Source: Xanthomonas sp. Leaf131
GTDB lineage: Bacteria; Pseudomonadota; Gammaproteobacteria; Xanthomonadales; Xanthomonadaceae
Reading direction: 5' to 3'
DNA: 64,000 bases
NCBI RefSeq assembly: GCF_001423495.1
Contig: NZ_LMOG01000019.1
Location: 279,882-343,881, forward strand
The translations under genes were made by a program, and so were the position numbers. This document shows positions 49,212 through 58,489 of this stretch, piece after piece (positions within the stretch are counted from its first letter, which is position 1; every line of letters begins with the position of its first letter). A model generated the notes under the pieces. The model made no database searches, was not told the DNA's origin, and saw only the letters and a list, made by a program, of their open reading frames with translations.

Positions 49212-51233
49212 ATGACCGACCGTTTTCAGCTCGTATCCCCGTACTCCCCAGCAGGCGACCAGCCCGCAGCCATCGACAAGTTGGTGGCCAACTTCGAGGC
49301 CGGCCTGGCCAAGCAGACGTTGTTGGGCGTGACCGGCTCTGGCAAGACCTACACCATCGCCAACGTGATCGAGCAGGTGCAGAAGCCGACCTTGGTGATG
49401 GCGCCGAACAAGACGCTGGCGGCGCAGTTGTACGGCGAGTTCAAGTCGTTCTTTCCGCACAACGCGGTGGAGTACTTCGTCAGCTACTACGACTACTACC
49501 AACCTGAGGCCTATGTGCCGTCGTCGGACACCTTCATCGAGAAGGACAGTTCGATCAATGAGCATATCGAGCAGATGCGGCTGTCTGCGACCAAGACCTT
49601 GCTGTCGCGTCGCGATTCGTTGGTGGTCGCCACGGTCTCGGCGATCTATGGCTTGGGCGCGCCGGAAGACTATCTGTCGCTGCGCCTGATCCTGTCGGTC
49701 GGCGAGCACATCGATCAGCGTAAATTGATCCGCCATCTCAGCGATCTGCAGTACACGCGCAACGAATTCGAATTGACGCGCGGTGCGTTCCGCGTGCGTG
49801 GCGAAGTACTGGATGTGTTTCCGGCCGAGTCGGACACCGAGGCATTGCGCATTGAGTTGTTCGACGGCGACATCGAGCAGCTGACCTTGTTCGATCCGCT
49901 CACCGGCGAGACGCTGCGCAAGTTGCAGCGCTACACCGTGTATCCCAAGACGCATTACGCGACTACGCGCGAACGCACGCTCAGTGCGGTGGATACGATC
50001 AAGGACGAGCTCAAGGAACGGCTGGAGCAGTTGTACTCGCAAAACAAACTGGTCGAAGCGCAGCGCCTGGCGCAGCGCACCCAGTTCGACCTGGAAATGA
50101 TGGCTGAAGTCGGTTTCTGCAACGGCATCGAAAACTACTCGCGGCATCTCACCGGCAAGGCGCCTGGCGAGCCGCCGCCGACATTGTTCGACTACTTGCC
50201 GCCGGATGCGCTGCTGGTCATCGACGAGTCGCATGTGACCATTCCGCAGATCGGTGCGATGTACAAGGGCGACCGTTCGCGCAAGGAAACGCTGGTGGAA
50301 TTCGGCTTCCGGCTGCCGTCTGCGTTGGACAACCGACCGCTGCGTTTTGAAGAGTGGGAAGCGCGTTCGCCACGCAGCATTTACGTCTCGGCGACACCTG
50401 GCCCGTACGAATTGCGCGAGTCCGCCGGCGAGATCACCGAGCTGGTGGTGCGCCCGACGGGCTTGATCGATCCGGTGGTCGAAATCCGCCCGGTCGGCAC
50501 GCAGGTCGACGACCTGATGTCCGAGATCCACGAGCGCATCAAGCTCGGCGATCGTGTGCTGGTGACCACGCTGACCAAGCGCATGTCCGAGAACCTCACC
50601 GAGTACCTGGGCGAGCACGGCATTCGCGTGCGCTACCTGCACTCGGATATCGACACCGTGGAGCGCGTGGAGATCATCCGCGACCTTCGCCTGGGCAAGT
50701 TCGACGTGCTGGTCGGCATCAATCTGTTGCGCGAAGGCCTGGATATGCCGGAGGTCTCGTTGGTGGCAATTCTGGACGCCGACAAGGAGGGCTTCCTGCG
50801 CTCGACCGGCTCATTGATCCAGACCATCGGGCGCGCCGCACGCAATCTGCGCGGCAAGGCCATCCTCTATGCCGACAAGATGACGCGCTCGATGCAGGCG
50901 GCGATCGACGAAACCGACCGGCGTCGCGAGAAGCAGGTCGAGTACAACCTCGAACACGGAATCACGCCTAAATCCGTGCAGCGCCCGATCTCCGACATCA
51001 TGGAAGGTGCGCGCGAGGATGCTGCCGAGAAGAAGGCCGGCAAAGGCCGTTCGAAGTCGCGTCAGATCGCCGAAGACACTGTCGACTACCGCGCGATGGG
51101 GCCGGCGCAGATCGCCGGCAAGCTCAAGAGCCTGGAGCAGAAGATGTACCAGCACGCCAAGGATCTGGAGTTCGAGGCTGCAGCGCAGATTCGCGACCAG
51201 ATCCAGAAATTGAAGGCAGCGAGTCTGGCGTAG
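49212..51233 (+). CDS. uvrB: Excinuclease ABC subunit B
   Basis: 673 residues, same as Escherichia. UvrB verifies DNA damage and holds the pre-incision complex in nucleotide-excision repair. Walker A GVTGSGKT is at 39-46, the damage-gripping beta-hairpin [12 protein letters not shown] at about 92-103, and the Walker B region LLVIDESH follows. The helicase motif GRAARN and the C-terminal UVR domain ([24 protein letters not shown]) that recruits UvrC are all present. Confidence 0.98.
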   Translation: MTDRFQLVSPYSPAGDQPAAIDKLVANFEAGLAKQTLLGVTGSGKTYTIANVIEQVQKPTLVMAPNKTLAAQLYGEFKSFFPHNAVEYFVSYYDYYQPEAYVPSSDTFIEKDSSINEHIEQMRLSATKTLLSRRDSLVVATVSAIYGLGAPEDYLSLRLILSVGEHIDQRKLIRHLSDLQYTRNEFELTRGAFRVRGEVLDVFPAESDTEALRIELFDGDIEQLTLFDPLTGETLRKLQRYTVYPKTHYATTRERTLSAVDTIKDELKERLEQLYSQNKLVEAQRLAQRTQFDLEMMAEVGFCNGIENYSRHLTGKAPGEPPPTLFDYLPPDALLVIDESHVTIPQIGAMYKGDRSRKETLVEFGFRLPSALDNRPLRFEEWEARSPRSIYVSATPGPYELRESAGEITELVVRPTGLIDPVVEIRPVGTQVDDLMSEIHERIKLGDRVLVTTLTKRMSENLTEYLGEHGIRVRYLHSDIDTVERVEIIRDLRLGKFDVLVGINLLREGLDMPEVSLVAILDADKEGFLRSTGSLIQTIGRAARNLRGKAILYADKMTRSMQAAIDETDRRREKQVEYNLEHGITPKSVQRPISDIMEGAREDAAEKKAGKGRSKSRQIAEDTVDYRAMGPAQIAGKLKSLEQKMYQHAKDLEFEAAAQIRDQIQKLKAASLA

Positions 51234-51264
51234 GGCGGGCAGGGTGCCGAAGTGCAGAGAGGGC

Positions 51265-51293
51265 TTGTGGCCCGCGAAACCCTGCGCTAGAAT
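51265..51293 (+). promoter_or_regulatory. Promoter for tRNA-Val
   Basis: TTGTGG (51265-51270) and TAGAAT (51288-51293) are 17 bp apart, 36 bp before the tRNA, just after uvrB. Confidence 0.7.
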
Positions 51294-51329
51294 GCGCGCC
51301 CTGCACAGCGCAATGCTGAAGCAGGAAAC

Positions 51330-51404
51330 GGGCGGTTAGCTCAGCGGTAGAGCACTACCTTGACATGGTAGGGGTCACAGGTTCGAACCCTGTACCGCCC
51401 ACCA
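51330..51404 (+). tRNA. tRNA-Val (anticodon GAC)
   Basis: 75 nt including CCA. The acceptor GGGCGGT pairs with ACCGCCC, the anticodon loop TTGACAT gives GAC (decodes GTC/GTT), and the T-loop is GGTTCGAACCC. It is the last core gene before the secretion locus, hence a possible island boundary. Confidence 0.97.
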
Positions 51405-51594
51405 CTCCAAGTCCGGCTACACGGCGACTTGAGTGGTTTGAACACGATCATCTTGCTGCGATCTCAATCTAGCCATCGGCACGCGTCGTTTGCATAAGGC
51501 TGGTCTGCGGATCTGTCAGCGTTGTTGAAACCGCTTTCTCCATCACACGTCTTGCTTTAGCATCGCTTCCGCGCTGACGAAAGGAAGGCTGGCA

Positions 51595-51837
51595 ATGGAC
51601 GAGTATCAGCACACCGTGCTGACCAGAGGGGGATACCGTGTCGTGGCAATTACTCGCGAAGAGGTGTACGCGCCTGACGCCGTCGTGGCCTATGCGGTCG
51701 TGACAGAGGCGGGGACGCGCATTACGCCAGATCTTTCTCTGGATCAAGCCAAGGTCTGGATCGACTCACTGGCCGAGAGCGAGGGTGGCGGACGCAAGTC
51801 CGATCTGATCGATCACAAGCCGGTCGTCCGTCGCTAG
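51595..51837 (+). CDS. Small protein of unknown function upstream of virD4
   Basis: 80 residues from ATG 51595, with GGAAGG about 6 bp upstream. It has no signal peptide or membrane helix. It looks like a small soluble alpha/beta protein (YRVVAITREEVYAPDAVVAYAVVTEAG, then LSLDQAKVWIDSLAES) with a charged tail. I do not recognise a family. It is 36 bp before virD4 on the same strand, so it may share its transcript. Confidence 0.7.
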   Translation: MDEYQHTVLTRGGYRVVAITREEVYAPDAVVAYAVVTEAGTRITPDLSLDQAKVWIDSLAESEGGGRKSDLIDHKPVVRR

Positions 51838-51873
51838 GCGGCCGCCGAGATATAAGCCAAGGAGTGAGGGCGC

Positions 51874-53547
51874 GTGTCCAAAGTCAAAATCATTGCAATC
51901 GCCACTGCGGTGACGTTGCTGGTTGGATATCTTCTGTCCGGGTATCTGACCCTGCTGCTGTTGCGGCTCGATACCGGGTTGTATTCCTGGGACACCTACT
52001 ACCGCTACGTCAGCGCGTTGGGGTTGCCGGAAGTGGCGCCTTACGCAACCAAGATCAAGATGTCCGGCGTGCTCGGCTTTGGTCTGCCGGTGATGGTCTG
52101 GGCCATCGCGGTTGTTCTCTTGCTCAAGCCCAAGGCAAAAGCGCTGCATGGCGACGCGCGCTTTGCTGGAGCGGCCGATCTGTCCAAGCACGGCTTGTTC
52201 AAGCCGAGCGGCAACGGCATCGTCGTCGGCAAGTTCAACGGCAAGCTGGTGCGGTTGAGTGGGCAGCAATTTGTGATCCTGGCCGCGCCGACGCGCTCCG
52301 GCAAGGGCGTTGGCGTGGTCATTCCCAATCTGCTCGAGTACCAGGAATCGATCGTTGTACTGGACATCAAGCAGGAAAATTTCGACCTGACCAGTGGCTG
52401 GCGTGCCAGTCAGGGGCACGAGGTTTTCCTGTTCAACCCGTTCGCCGAAGATCGCCGGACGCATCGCTGGAACCCGCTGACCTACGTCTCCAATGATCCG
52501 GCGTTCCGTGTGTCTGATCTGATGAGCATTGCCGCGATGCTGTATCCGGATGGGTCGGACGACCAGAAATTCTGGGTCAGCCAGGCGCGCAACGCGTTCA
52601 TGGCTTTCGCGCTGTACCTGTTCGAAAACCAGGACGACGAGCTCTCGCTTGGCTTCCCGGGCGGTGCGGGTGCTCCCACGCTTGGCGGCATCTACCGCCT
52701 ATCGTCCGGCGATGGCACCGACCTCAAGAAATATCTGAAGTCGCTCTCCGAGCGCCGTTTCCTCAGCAGCAACGCGCGCTCGGCATTTGCCAACATGCTG
52801 TCACAGGCCGATGAGACCTTTGCGTCGATCATGGGAACCCTGAAAGAGCCGCTCAATGCATGGATCAATCCTGTGCTGGATGCGGCAACCAGCGCCGACG
52901 ATTTCATCCTGACCGATCTGCGCAAGAAGAAGATGACCATCTACATCGGCATCCAGCCCAACAAGCTTGCCGAAAGCAGGCTGATCATCAACCTGCTCTT
53001 CAGTCAGATCATCAACCTCAACACGCGTGAGCTGCCGAAGTCCAATCCGGAGCTGAAGTATCAATGCTTGCTGTTGATGGACGAATTCACCTCGATCGGC
53101 AAAGTGGACATCATCGCAACCGCAGTCGCGTACATGGCCGGGTACAACCTCAGGCTGTTGCCGATCATCCAGAGCATGGCGCAGTTGGATGCGACGTACG
53201 GCAAGGATCTATCGCGAACGATCATCACCAACCACGCATTGCAGATCTTGTACGCGCCGCGTGAGCAGCAGGATGCCAACGACTACTCCGAAATGTTGGG
53301 CTACACCACGATCAAGAAAAAGAACATTACGCGTGGCAGGGAGACCACCCGAAGCGTTTCCGAAGAGCGGCGTGCGCTGATGTTGCCGCAGGAGTTGAAG
53401 GCGATGGGCAACGAGAAAGAGGTCTTTCTGTACGAAGGCATCCCGCACCCGGTGAAGTGCGACAAGATCCGTTATTACGAAGATCGCTATTTCACTGCCC
53501 GCCTGCTGCCGAAGACTGAGGTGAAAACGATTGCGATCAAGGTGTGA
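51874..53547 (+). CDS. virD4: Type IV secretion coupling ATPase VirD4
   Basis: 557 residues. VirD4 recruits substrates to the secretion channel. The GTG start is followed by two N-terminal membrane helices (about 5-30 and 65-85), Walker A APTRSGKGVG at 138-147 and Walker B LLLMDEF near 400, in a TraG/VirD4 fold. In the Xanthomonas killing system the coupling protein binds the C-terminal XVIPCD domain of toxic effectors. No such effector gene is in this window. The gene opens the locus and is separated from virB7 by 338 bp. Confidence 0.97.
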   Translation: MSKVKIIAIATAVTLLVGYLLSGYLTLLLLRLDTGLYSWDTYYRYVSALGLPEVAPYATKIKMSGVLGFGLPVMVWAIAVVLLLKPKAKALHGDARFAGAADLSKHGLFKPSGNGIVVGKFNGKLVRLSGQQFVILAAPTRSGKGVGVVIPNLLEYQESIVVLDIKQENFDLTSGWRASQGHEVFLFNPFAEDRRTHRWNPLTYVSNDPAFRVSDLMSIAAMLYPDGSDDQKFWVSQARNAFMAFALYLFENQDDELSLGFPGGAGAPTLGGIYRLSSGDGTDLKKYLKSLSERRFLSSNARSAFANMLSQADETFASIMGTLKEPLNAWINPVLDAATSADDFILTDLRKKKMTIYIGIQPNKLAESRLIINLLFSQIINLNTRELPKSNPELKYQCLLLMDEFTSIGKVDIIATAVAYMAGYNLRLLPIIQSMAQLDATYGKDLSRTIITNHALQILYAPREQQDANDYSEMLGYTTIKKKNITRGRETTRSVSEERRALMLPQELKAMGNEKEVFLYEGIPHPVKCDKIRYYEDRYFTARLLPKTEVKTIAIKV

Positions 53548-53885
53548 CTGTTGTCACTCAATGCGTGCGAGGCGATCCTGGTAATCCTTGACTCATGTGC
53601 TTGTTAAGGGCAAAGTTAGGAAGAGTCTGTGGGATTGTAGAGCTTGGTTAAGGGGGCGGCGCCGGATGGGGCCGTATAGGAGTAAGGCTATGGATGGTTG
53701 TTCATTGTGTTCATTTTTATCGACGTCGCGCATTGGTCTCTTCGGTCGGCTTGCCTACAGCGGGCAGGAAGAGTGCGCGCGACCGAGTGGCCTCCCGAAA
53801 ATTCTTTCCTCCGTCACCACCAGGTGAGCGGAGGCGCTGTGCTGCCCGTCTTACGCCCGAAATTTCATGAGTTGGAGAGGTTCGA
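53548..53885 (+). promoter_or_regulatory. virB7 leader with GGA-motif cluster and candidate promoter
   Basis: 338 bp without a convincing gene. TTGACT (53588-53593), 17 bp, then a weak CAAAGT (53611-53616) is a candidate promoter, giving a leader of roughly 260 nt. GGA motifs of the kind bound by CsrA/RsmA occur at 53618 (AGGA), 53632, 53664, 53678 (AGGA), 53690 (ATGGA), 53766 (AGGA), 53830 and 53874. The last is part of the virB7 ribosome site GGAGAGG (53874-53880). CsrA control of this secretion locus has been described in X. citri as I recall. Two short open frames here (53690-53827, 53698-53889) lack family features. Confidence 0.55.
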
Positions 53886-54305
53886 GTGAATCCGATGTAT
53901 TTGTCCAAGCTTTCATTGGTCCTGGTGGCTTCGGTCCTGGTGGGCGCCTGCGCGACCAAGCCCGCTGCCGATTTCGGTGGGCGCTGGAAGCACGTCAATC
54001 ACTTTGACGAAGCCCCTACCGAGATCCCGCTCTACACCTCTTACACCTATCAAGCGACGCCCATGGATGGCACGCTGAAAACGATGCTGGAGCGCTGGGC
54101 CGCAGACTCCAACATGCAGCTGTCCTACAACCTGCCGTCGGATTACACCTTGATCGGGCCTGTTTCGACGATCAGCACCACCAGCGTCCAGCAGGCCGCC
54201 ACCGAGCTGAGCGCGGTCTATGCGGCGCAGGGCGTGTCGGTATCGGTGTCTGCCAACAAGTTATTGGTACAGCCTGTCCCCGTGTCGTCTGGAGCCAAGC
54301 TCTGA
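53886..54305 (+). CDS. virB7: Type IV secretion lipoprotein VirB7 with C-terminal N0-like domain
   Basis: 139 residues, much longer than the ~50-residue Agrobacterium protein. GTG 53886 has a good ribosome site; ATG 53895 is an alternative. The signal peptide ends in a lipobox VGAC with Cys22. The linker is followed by a globular part (about 50-130: GTLKTMLERWAADSNMQLSYNLPSDYTLIGPV...) of the N0 type known from X. citri VirB7 and from secretins. VirB7 forms the outer-membrane core ring with VirB9 and VirB10. Confidence 0.93.
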   Translation: MNPMYLSKLSLVLVASVLVGACATKPAADFGGRWKHVNHFDEAPTEIPLYTSYTYQATPMDGTLKTMLERWAADSNMQLSYNLPSDYTLIGPVSTISTTSVQQAATELSAVYAAQGVSVSVSANKLLVQPVPVSSGAKL

Positions 54306-54417
54306 GGGCTGACTGCAGGCTTGATGCGTTCATAGGCATCCGGTCCGCAATGGCTCCTGCCTCCCAAGTGCCCGCGCTGCGTCGCGGCAACAGTTTCAGG
54401 CCTGACAAGGCCCTACG

Positions 54418-55449
54418 GTGACGGATCTAGACATGTTGCGTAAGAAGGTCAGTGAAAAGGATGGTTCTGCCCAAGTGGGTGCGGCCGTCCAGAAAGCGGT
54501 GAACTACGAGGTCAGCATCGCCGATCTCGCGCGCCGCAGCGAAAAACGTGCTTGGATCGTGGCGACCATGTCGATGCTGGTCACCGTGATGACGGCGGGT
54601 GGCTACTACTACATGCTGCCGCTGAAGGAGAAGGTTCCTTATCTGGTAATGGCTGATGCGTATTCGGGTACCAGCACCCTTGCCAAGCTTGAGGCCAATT
54701 TCGGTGGGCGCACGGTGAGCACAAGCGAGGCATTGGCTCGTAGCAATATTGCGCGCTTCATTATCGCCCGTGAGTCATTCGATCTGTCGATTATCGGTCA
54801 GCGCGATTGGAATACGGTTTCGGCGATGGGGGCCACGAGCGTGGTCGGTGAATATCGCGCACTGCATGCGGCCAATAATCCGCTGCGGCCTTACAATACT
54901 TACGGCCGGCTTCGCGCGATTCGTATCAACATACTGAGCATCACTTTAATCGGCGGAAATGGTAAGCCATACACTGGTGCAACCGTTCGCTTTCAGCGCA
55001 CTGTGTACGACAAAAATTCGACCGTCTCCACTTTGTTGGATAACAAGATCGCCACGATGGGTTTTGTTTATCAGGACAACCTTCAGATGAGCGACAGTCT
55101 CAGGGTGGAAAATCCCTTGGGATTCCGCGTGACTGATTATCGAGTCGATAACGATTACTCCGCTTTGCCCGCAGCTCCTTCCTCCGGTGCGGCGATGAGT
55201 GCCCAGCCGCAATCCGGCGTGCAGCCTGGATTCCAGCAGCAGGTTGGGGCGGATGTAGTCGATCCGAATGCGATGGGCGCTCCCGGTACCCCAATGCAGC
55301 AAGGCGGGGCCAATCCTGGCGCCGCCCCAGTGCAGCAGGTGCAGCCCGGATACCCGAACCAGACACAGCCTGCGGGTCAACCTCAGGCTCAGCCCGTGAT
55401 CCAATCTCAGGGAATGCCGAATAATGTCAATGGAGCAAGCGGTCGATGA
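54418..55449 (+). CDS. virB8: Type IV secretion inner-membrane protein VirB8 with long Gln/Pro-rich tail
   Basis: 343 residues. One membrane helix at about 45-67 precedes the periplasmic VirB8 domain, with SIIGQRDWNTVSAMG, then the YNTYGRLRAIRINILSITLIG strand and FRVTDYRVDNDY near residue 247. VirB8 organises the channel between VirB10 and VirB4. From residue 248 to the end there are 96 residues rich in Gln, Pro, Gly and Ala that other VirB8 proteins (about 230-240 residues) lack. The start is GTG 54418; ATG 54433 is an alternative. Confidence 0.93.
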   Translation: MTDLDMLRKKVSEKDGSAQVGAAVQKAVNYEVSIADLARRSEKRAWIVATMSMLVTVMTAGGYYYMLPLKEKVPYLVMADAYSGTSTLAKLEANFGGRTVSTSEALARSNIARFIIARESFDLSIIGQRDWNTVSAMGATSVVGEYRALHAANNPLRPYNTYGRLRAIRINILSITLIGGNGKPYTGATVRFQRTVYDKNSTVSTLLDNKIATMGFVYQDNLQMSDSLRVENPLGFRVTDYRVDNDYSALPAAPSSGAAMSAQPQSGVQPGFQQQVGADVVDPNAMGAPGTPMQQGGANPGAAPVQQVQPGYPNQTQPAGQPQAQPVIQSQGMPNNVNGASGR

Positions 55450-56213
55450 AACCCTTTAACCCATATAGGGCGGCATTGATTGCAACGCTGCCGCTCGTGA
55501 TGTCTGTATTTTCTGCGTCTGCACAGGTAGTGCAGGAGTATGAATACGCGCCCGATCGCATTTATCAGGTGCGCACCGGTCTGGGTATCACGACCCAGAT
55601 TGAGCTCAGCCCGAACGAGAAGATTCTCGACTACAGCACAGGCTTTACCGGCGGATGGGAGCTGACACGCCGCGAAAATGTCTTTTATCTGAAGCCGAAG
55701 AATGTCGATGTCGATACGAATATGATGATTCGTACGGCGACACACTCCTACATTCTGGAGCTGAAAGTCGTTGCGACGGACTGGCAACGGCTTGAGCAGG
55801 CCAAGCAGGCTGGCGTGCAGTACAAGGTCTTGTTCACTTATCCGACGGATACCAGCTTCAATGGTCCTATTGATGCGGCTGTTGCAAAAGACGGTCCGCA
55901 GCTGAACGCTAAAATCCTCAAGGATCGGCGCTATTACTACGATTACGATTATTCGACTCGGACGAAGAAGTCCTGGTTGATCCCTAGTCGGGTATATGAC
56001 GATGGGAAGTTCACCTATATCAACATGGATTTGACGCGTTTCCCAACTGGTAATTTTCCTGCTGTGTTTGCTCGCGAGAAAGAGCATAGCGAAGATTTTC
56101 TGGTCAACACGACTGTCGAGGGAAACACGTTGATTGTTCATGGTACCTATCCATTCCTGGTGGTTCGCCATGGCGATAATGTCGTAGGTCTGCGAAGGAA
56201 CAAGCAAAAGTGA
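55446..56213 (+). CDS. virB9: Type IV secretion protein VirB9
   Basis: 255 residues. It has a Sec signal peptide ending ASAQ (about 26). The N-terminal domain (YEYAPDRIYQVRTGLGITTQIELSPNEKI) contacts VirB10 and the C-terminal domain (SRVYDDGKFTYINM...PAVFA) binds VirB7. Together with VirB7 and VirB10 it builds the core complex. It overlaps virB8 and virB10 by 4 bp. Confidence 0.95.
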   Translation: MKPFNPYRAALIATLPLVMSVFSASAQVVQEYEYAPDRIYQVRTGLGITTQIELSPNEKILDYSTGFTGGWELTRRENVFYLKPKNVDVDTNMMIRTATHSYILELKVVATDWQRLEQAKQAGVQYKVLFTYPTDTSFNGPIDAAVAKDGPQLNAKILKDRRYYYDYDYSTRTKKSWLIPSRVYDDGKFTYINMDLTRFPTGNFPAVFAREKEHSEDFLVNTTVEGNTLIVHGTYPFLVVRHGDNVVGLRRNKQK

Positions 56214-57388
56214 ATTCGAACACGCCAAACAACTCCGACGAGCAGCCAAGCGGCAACGGCGACGAGCAGTCGCGTGCTGCGCAAGATGAGCGCAACAGTA
56301 ATCCGTACTTCGCGCGCCAACGCGCGGAGGGCGCGCCTGATTTGGATGCAAACGAGCCGGTGCTCCGCTCAAGCGACATCAAGCGCCTTAACCGCAAAGC
56401 GCTGGTGTTCTTGGCAGGCATTGCTGCACTGCTGATTGTGGCCATCTTCTGGCTGGTATCGCGCGGTTCAAAGGAGGAAGAGGTCAAAAAGCCCCGGACT
56501 GAAACAGTGGTGGCGCCAGCATTGCCGCAGAACATGACGGCCCCTGTTGAGACTGCTCCGGTGCCGCTGGCCCAGCAGTCGAGTTTGCCGCCACTGCCGC
56601 CCATGCCCAGTGACGACGAGGAGCGTAGCGTTCCAGTTCAACGCGAGCGTGGCCCTTCGTTACTCGAGCGTCGCATTCTTGCCGAGCAGGGAGGCGCCCA
56701 GGGAACTAACCCAGCGAATGCCAATCTGCTTGGGATGCAGCAACCGACTGCAGAGCAGAAAGACGAGCAGATCATGTTGGCCAAGCCAATCAGTAACCCT
56801 GATGGGCTATTGGTGCGTGGTACCTATATTCGCTGTGTGCTTGAGACGCGGATTATCTCGGATTTCGACGGTTTCACGTCGTGCATCATTACTGAACCGG
56901 TCTATTCCATCAATGGTCACAAGTTGCTGCTGCCCAAGGGTTCCAAGGTCTTGGGGCAGTACAAGGCCGATGAACCCAGCTCTCCTCGGATGGAGGTCGT
57001 ATGGGATCGCATTACCACGCCGACCGGCATCGATGTGACGTTGTCTGGACCAGGTATCGACAACCTCGGTAGTGCAGGGCATCCGGGTCAGTACGATGCC
57101 CATTGGGGCAACAAAATTGCATCGGCTCTTTTCATCAGCATGCTGAGCGATGCGTTCAAGTATGCAGCCGCAGAATACGGTCCGCGGACAACCACCGTTG
57201 GATTGGGTAGCGGTACGATTACCGACCAGCCGTTCGAGAGCAATACGGCCGATAGTATTCAACAGGTTGCCCGCCAGGCGATCCAGAAGTCAGGGCGCCG
57301 TCCGGCAACCGTGACCATTAATCAGGGAACTGTCGTATTCGTCTATGTGGCGAAGGACGTCGATTTCACGGCGGTGTTGCCGAAATGA
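56210..57388 (+). CDS. virB10: Type IV secretion protein VirB10
   Basis: 392 residues. GTG start. It has a cytoplasmic N-terminus, one inner-membrane helix (about 64-83), a Pro-rich segment (about 100-145), and a C-terminal beta-barrel domain from about 190. The C-terminal region includes the antenna that crosses the outer membrane (DNLGSAGHPGQYDAHWGNKIASALFISMLSDAFKYAA). It spans both membranes and senses energy from VirB11/VirD4. Confidence 0.95.
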   Translation: MNSNTPNNSDEQPSGNGDEQSRAAQDERNSNPYFARQRAEGAPDLDANEPVLRSSDIKRLNRKALVFLAGIAALLIVAIFWLVSRGSKEEEVKKPRTETVVAPALPQNMTAPVETAPVPLAQQSSLPPLPPMPSDDEERSVPVQRERGPSLLERRILAEQGGAQGTNPANANLLGMQQPTAEQKDEQIMLAKPISNPDGLLVRGTYIRCVLETRIISDFDGFTSCIITEPVYSINGHKLLLPKGSKVLGQYKADEPSSPRMEVVWDRITTPTGIDVTLSGPGIDNLGSAGHPGQYDAHWGNKIASALFISMLSDAFKYAAAEYGPRTTTVGLGSGTITDQPFESNTADSIQQVARQAIQKSGRRPATVTINQGTVVFVYVAKDVDFTAVLPK

Positions 57389-58443
57389 GCGCGACTGGTG
57401 CCGTGACGATCGAGGACTCTCCGACCGCTCGGATTTCGAATGATTTTCTGGATTACCAGTATTCGGTGCTGGGGATTCTCGATTATCTGAACTCTCCGGA
57501 TGTCACGGAGATCTGCATCAACCGGCCCGGCGAGCTATATCTGGAAACGATACATGGGTGGCAGCGGATGGAGGTTCCATCGCTCACCTTTGACCGGGCT
57601 CGTCAGTTCTGTACGGCCGTTGTCAACGAGAGTAATACTGGTCAGCGCATCACCGATGCCGATCCTGTGGTCTCGCTGACGTTTCCAACCGGCCAGCGTG
57701 CACAATTTGTGATTCCCCCTGCCTGCGATGCCGGAAAGGTGTCGATCACGATACGTCTGCCTTCCAAGCACACCAAGACCCTCGAGCAGTACAAGCACGA
57801 CGGGTTCTTCGATCAGGTGCTCGAGCAAGCGGCCGATGTCAGCGATCAGGACCGGGAGTTGCTGGAGCTGCGCCGTAACAAGGATTACTCGGAGTTCTTC
57901 AAGAAGTCCGTGCTTTACAAGAAGAATGTCGTGGTTGCCGGTGCTACCGGCAGTGGCAAGACGACATTCATGAAAGCATTGGTGAACCACATTCCAAATG
58001 AAGAGCGGCTTGTCACAATCGAAGATGCACGTGAACTGTTCATTAGTCAGCCAAATTCGGTGCATTTGCTGTACTCCAAAGGCGGGCAGAGCGCGAGTAA
58101 TGTGACCGCTAAGAGCTGCATGGAAGCCTGCCTGCGTATGAAGCCGGATCGCATCATCCTGGCCGAGCTTCGTGGGGATGAATCGTTTTATTTCATTCGT
58201 AACTGCGCATCCGGTCACCCGGGTTCCATCACCAGCTGCCACGCCGGCAGCGTAGAGCAAACCTGGGACCAGTTGGCATTGATGGTGAAGGCCTCCAATG
58301 AGGGGTCTGGTTTAGAATTCGAGGTCATCAAGCGCCTGTTGCGCATGACCATCGATATCGTCGTGCATATCAAGGCGCATGCTGGCCGGCGCTTTATCAC
58401 CGGGATCGATTTTGATCCTGCGCGAACCCTGCGAGGCGGCTGA
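57385..58443 (+). CDS. virB11: Type IV secretion ATPase VirB11
   Basis: 352 residues. It is a hexameric traffic ATPase with an N-terminal domain and a RecA-like domain: Walker A GATGSGKTTF near 187, the Asp box LVTIEDARELFI, the GGQSA motif region, Walker B MKPDRIILAELRGDE, and the His box ASGHPGSITSCHAGS. It powers pilus assembly and effector passage. Confidence 0.97.
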   Translation: MSATGAVTIEDSPTARISNDFLDYQYSVLGILDYLNSPDVTEICINRPGELYLETIHGWQRMEVPSLTFDRARQFCTAVVNESNTGQRITDADPVVSLTFPTGQRAQFVIPPACDAGKVSITIRLPSKHTKTLEQYKHDGFFDQVLEQAADVSDQDRELLELRRNKDYSEFFKKSVLYKKNVVVAGATGSGKTTFMKALVNHIPNEERLVTIEDARELFISQPNSVHLLYSKGGQSASNVTAKSCMEACLRMKPDRIILAELRGDESFYFIRNCASGHPGSITSCHAGSVEQTWDQLALMVKASNEGSGLEFEVIKRLLRMTIDIVVHIKAHAGRRFITGIDFDPARTLRGG

Positions 58444-58489
58444 AACGCCGCTCCGCAGGGTTCGCGATCGAGTTCTAGGAGACTTCGAC

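Noticed and set aside
53588..53889. Short open frames between virD4 and virB7 (one preceded by AGGAGT at 53690)
   Set aside because: The frame with the good ribosome site is only 45 codons and competes with a second frame; neither resembles a known protein. A leader peptide cannot be excluded.
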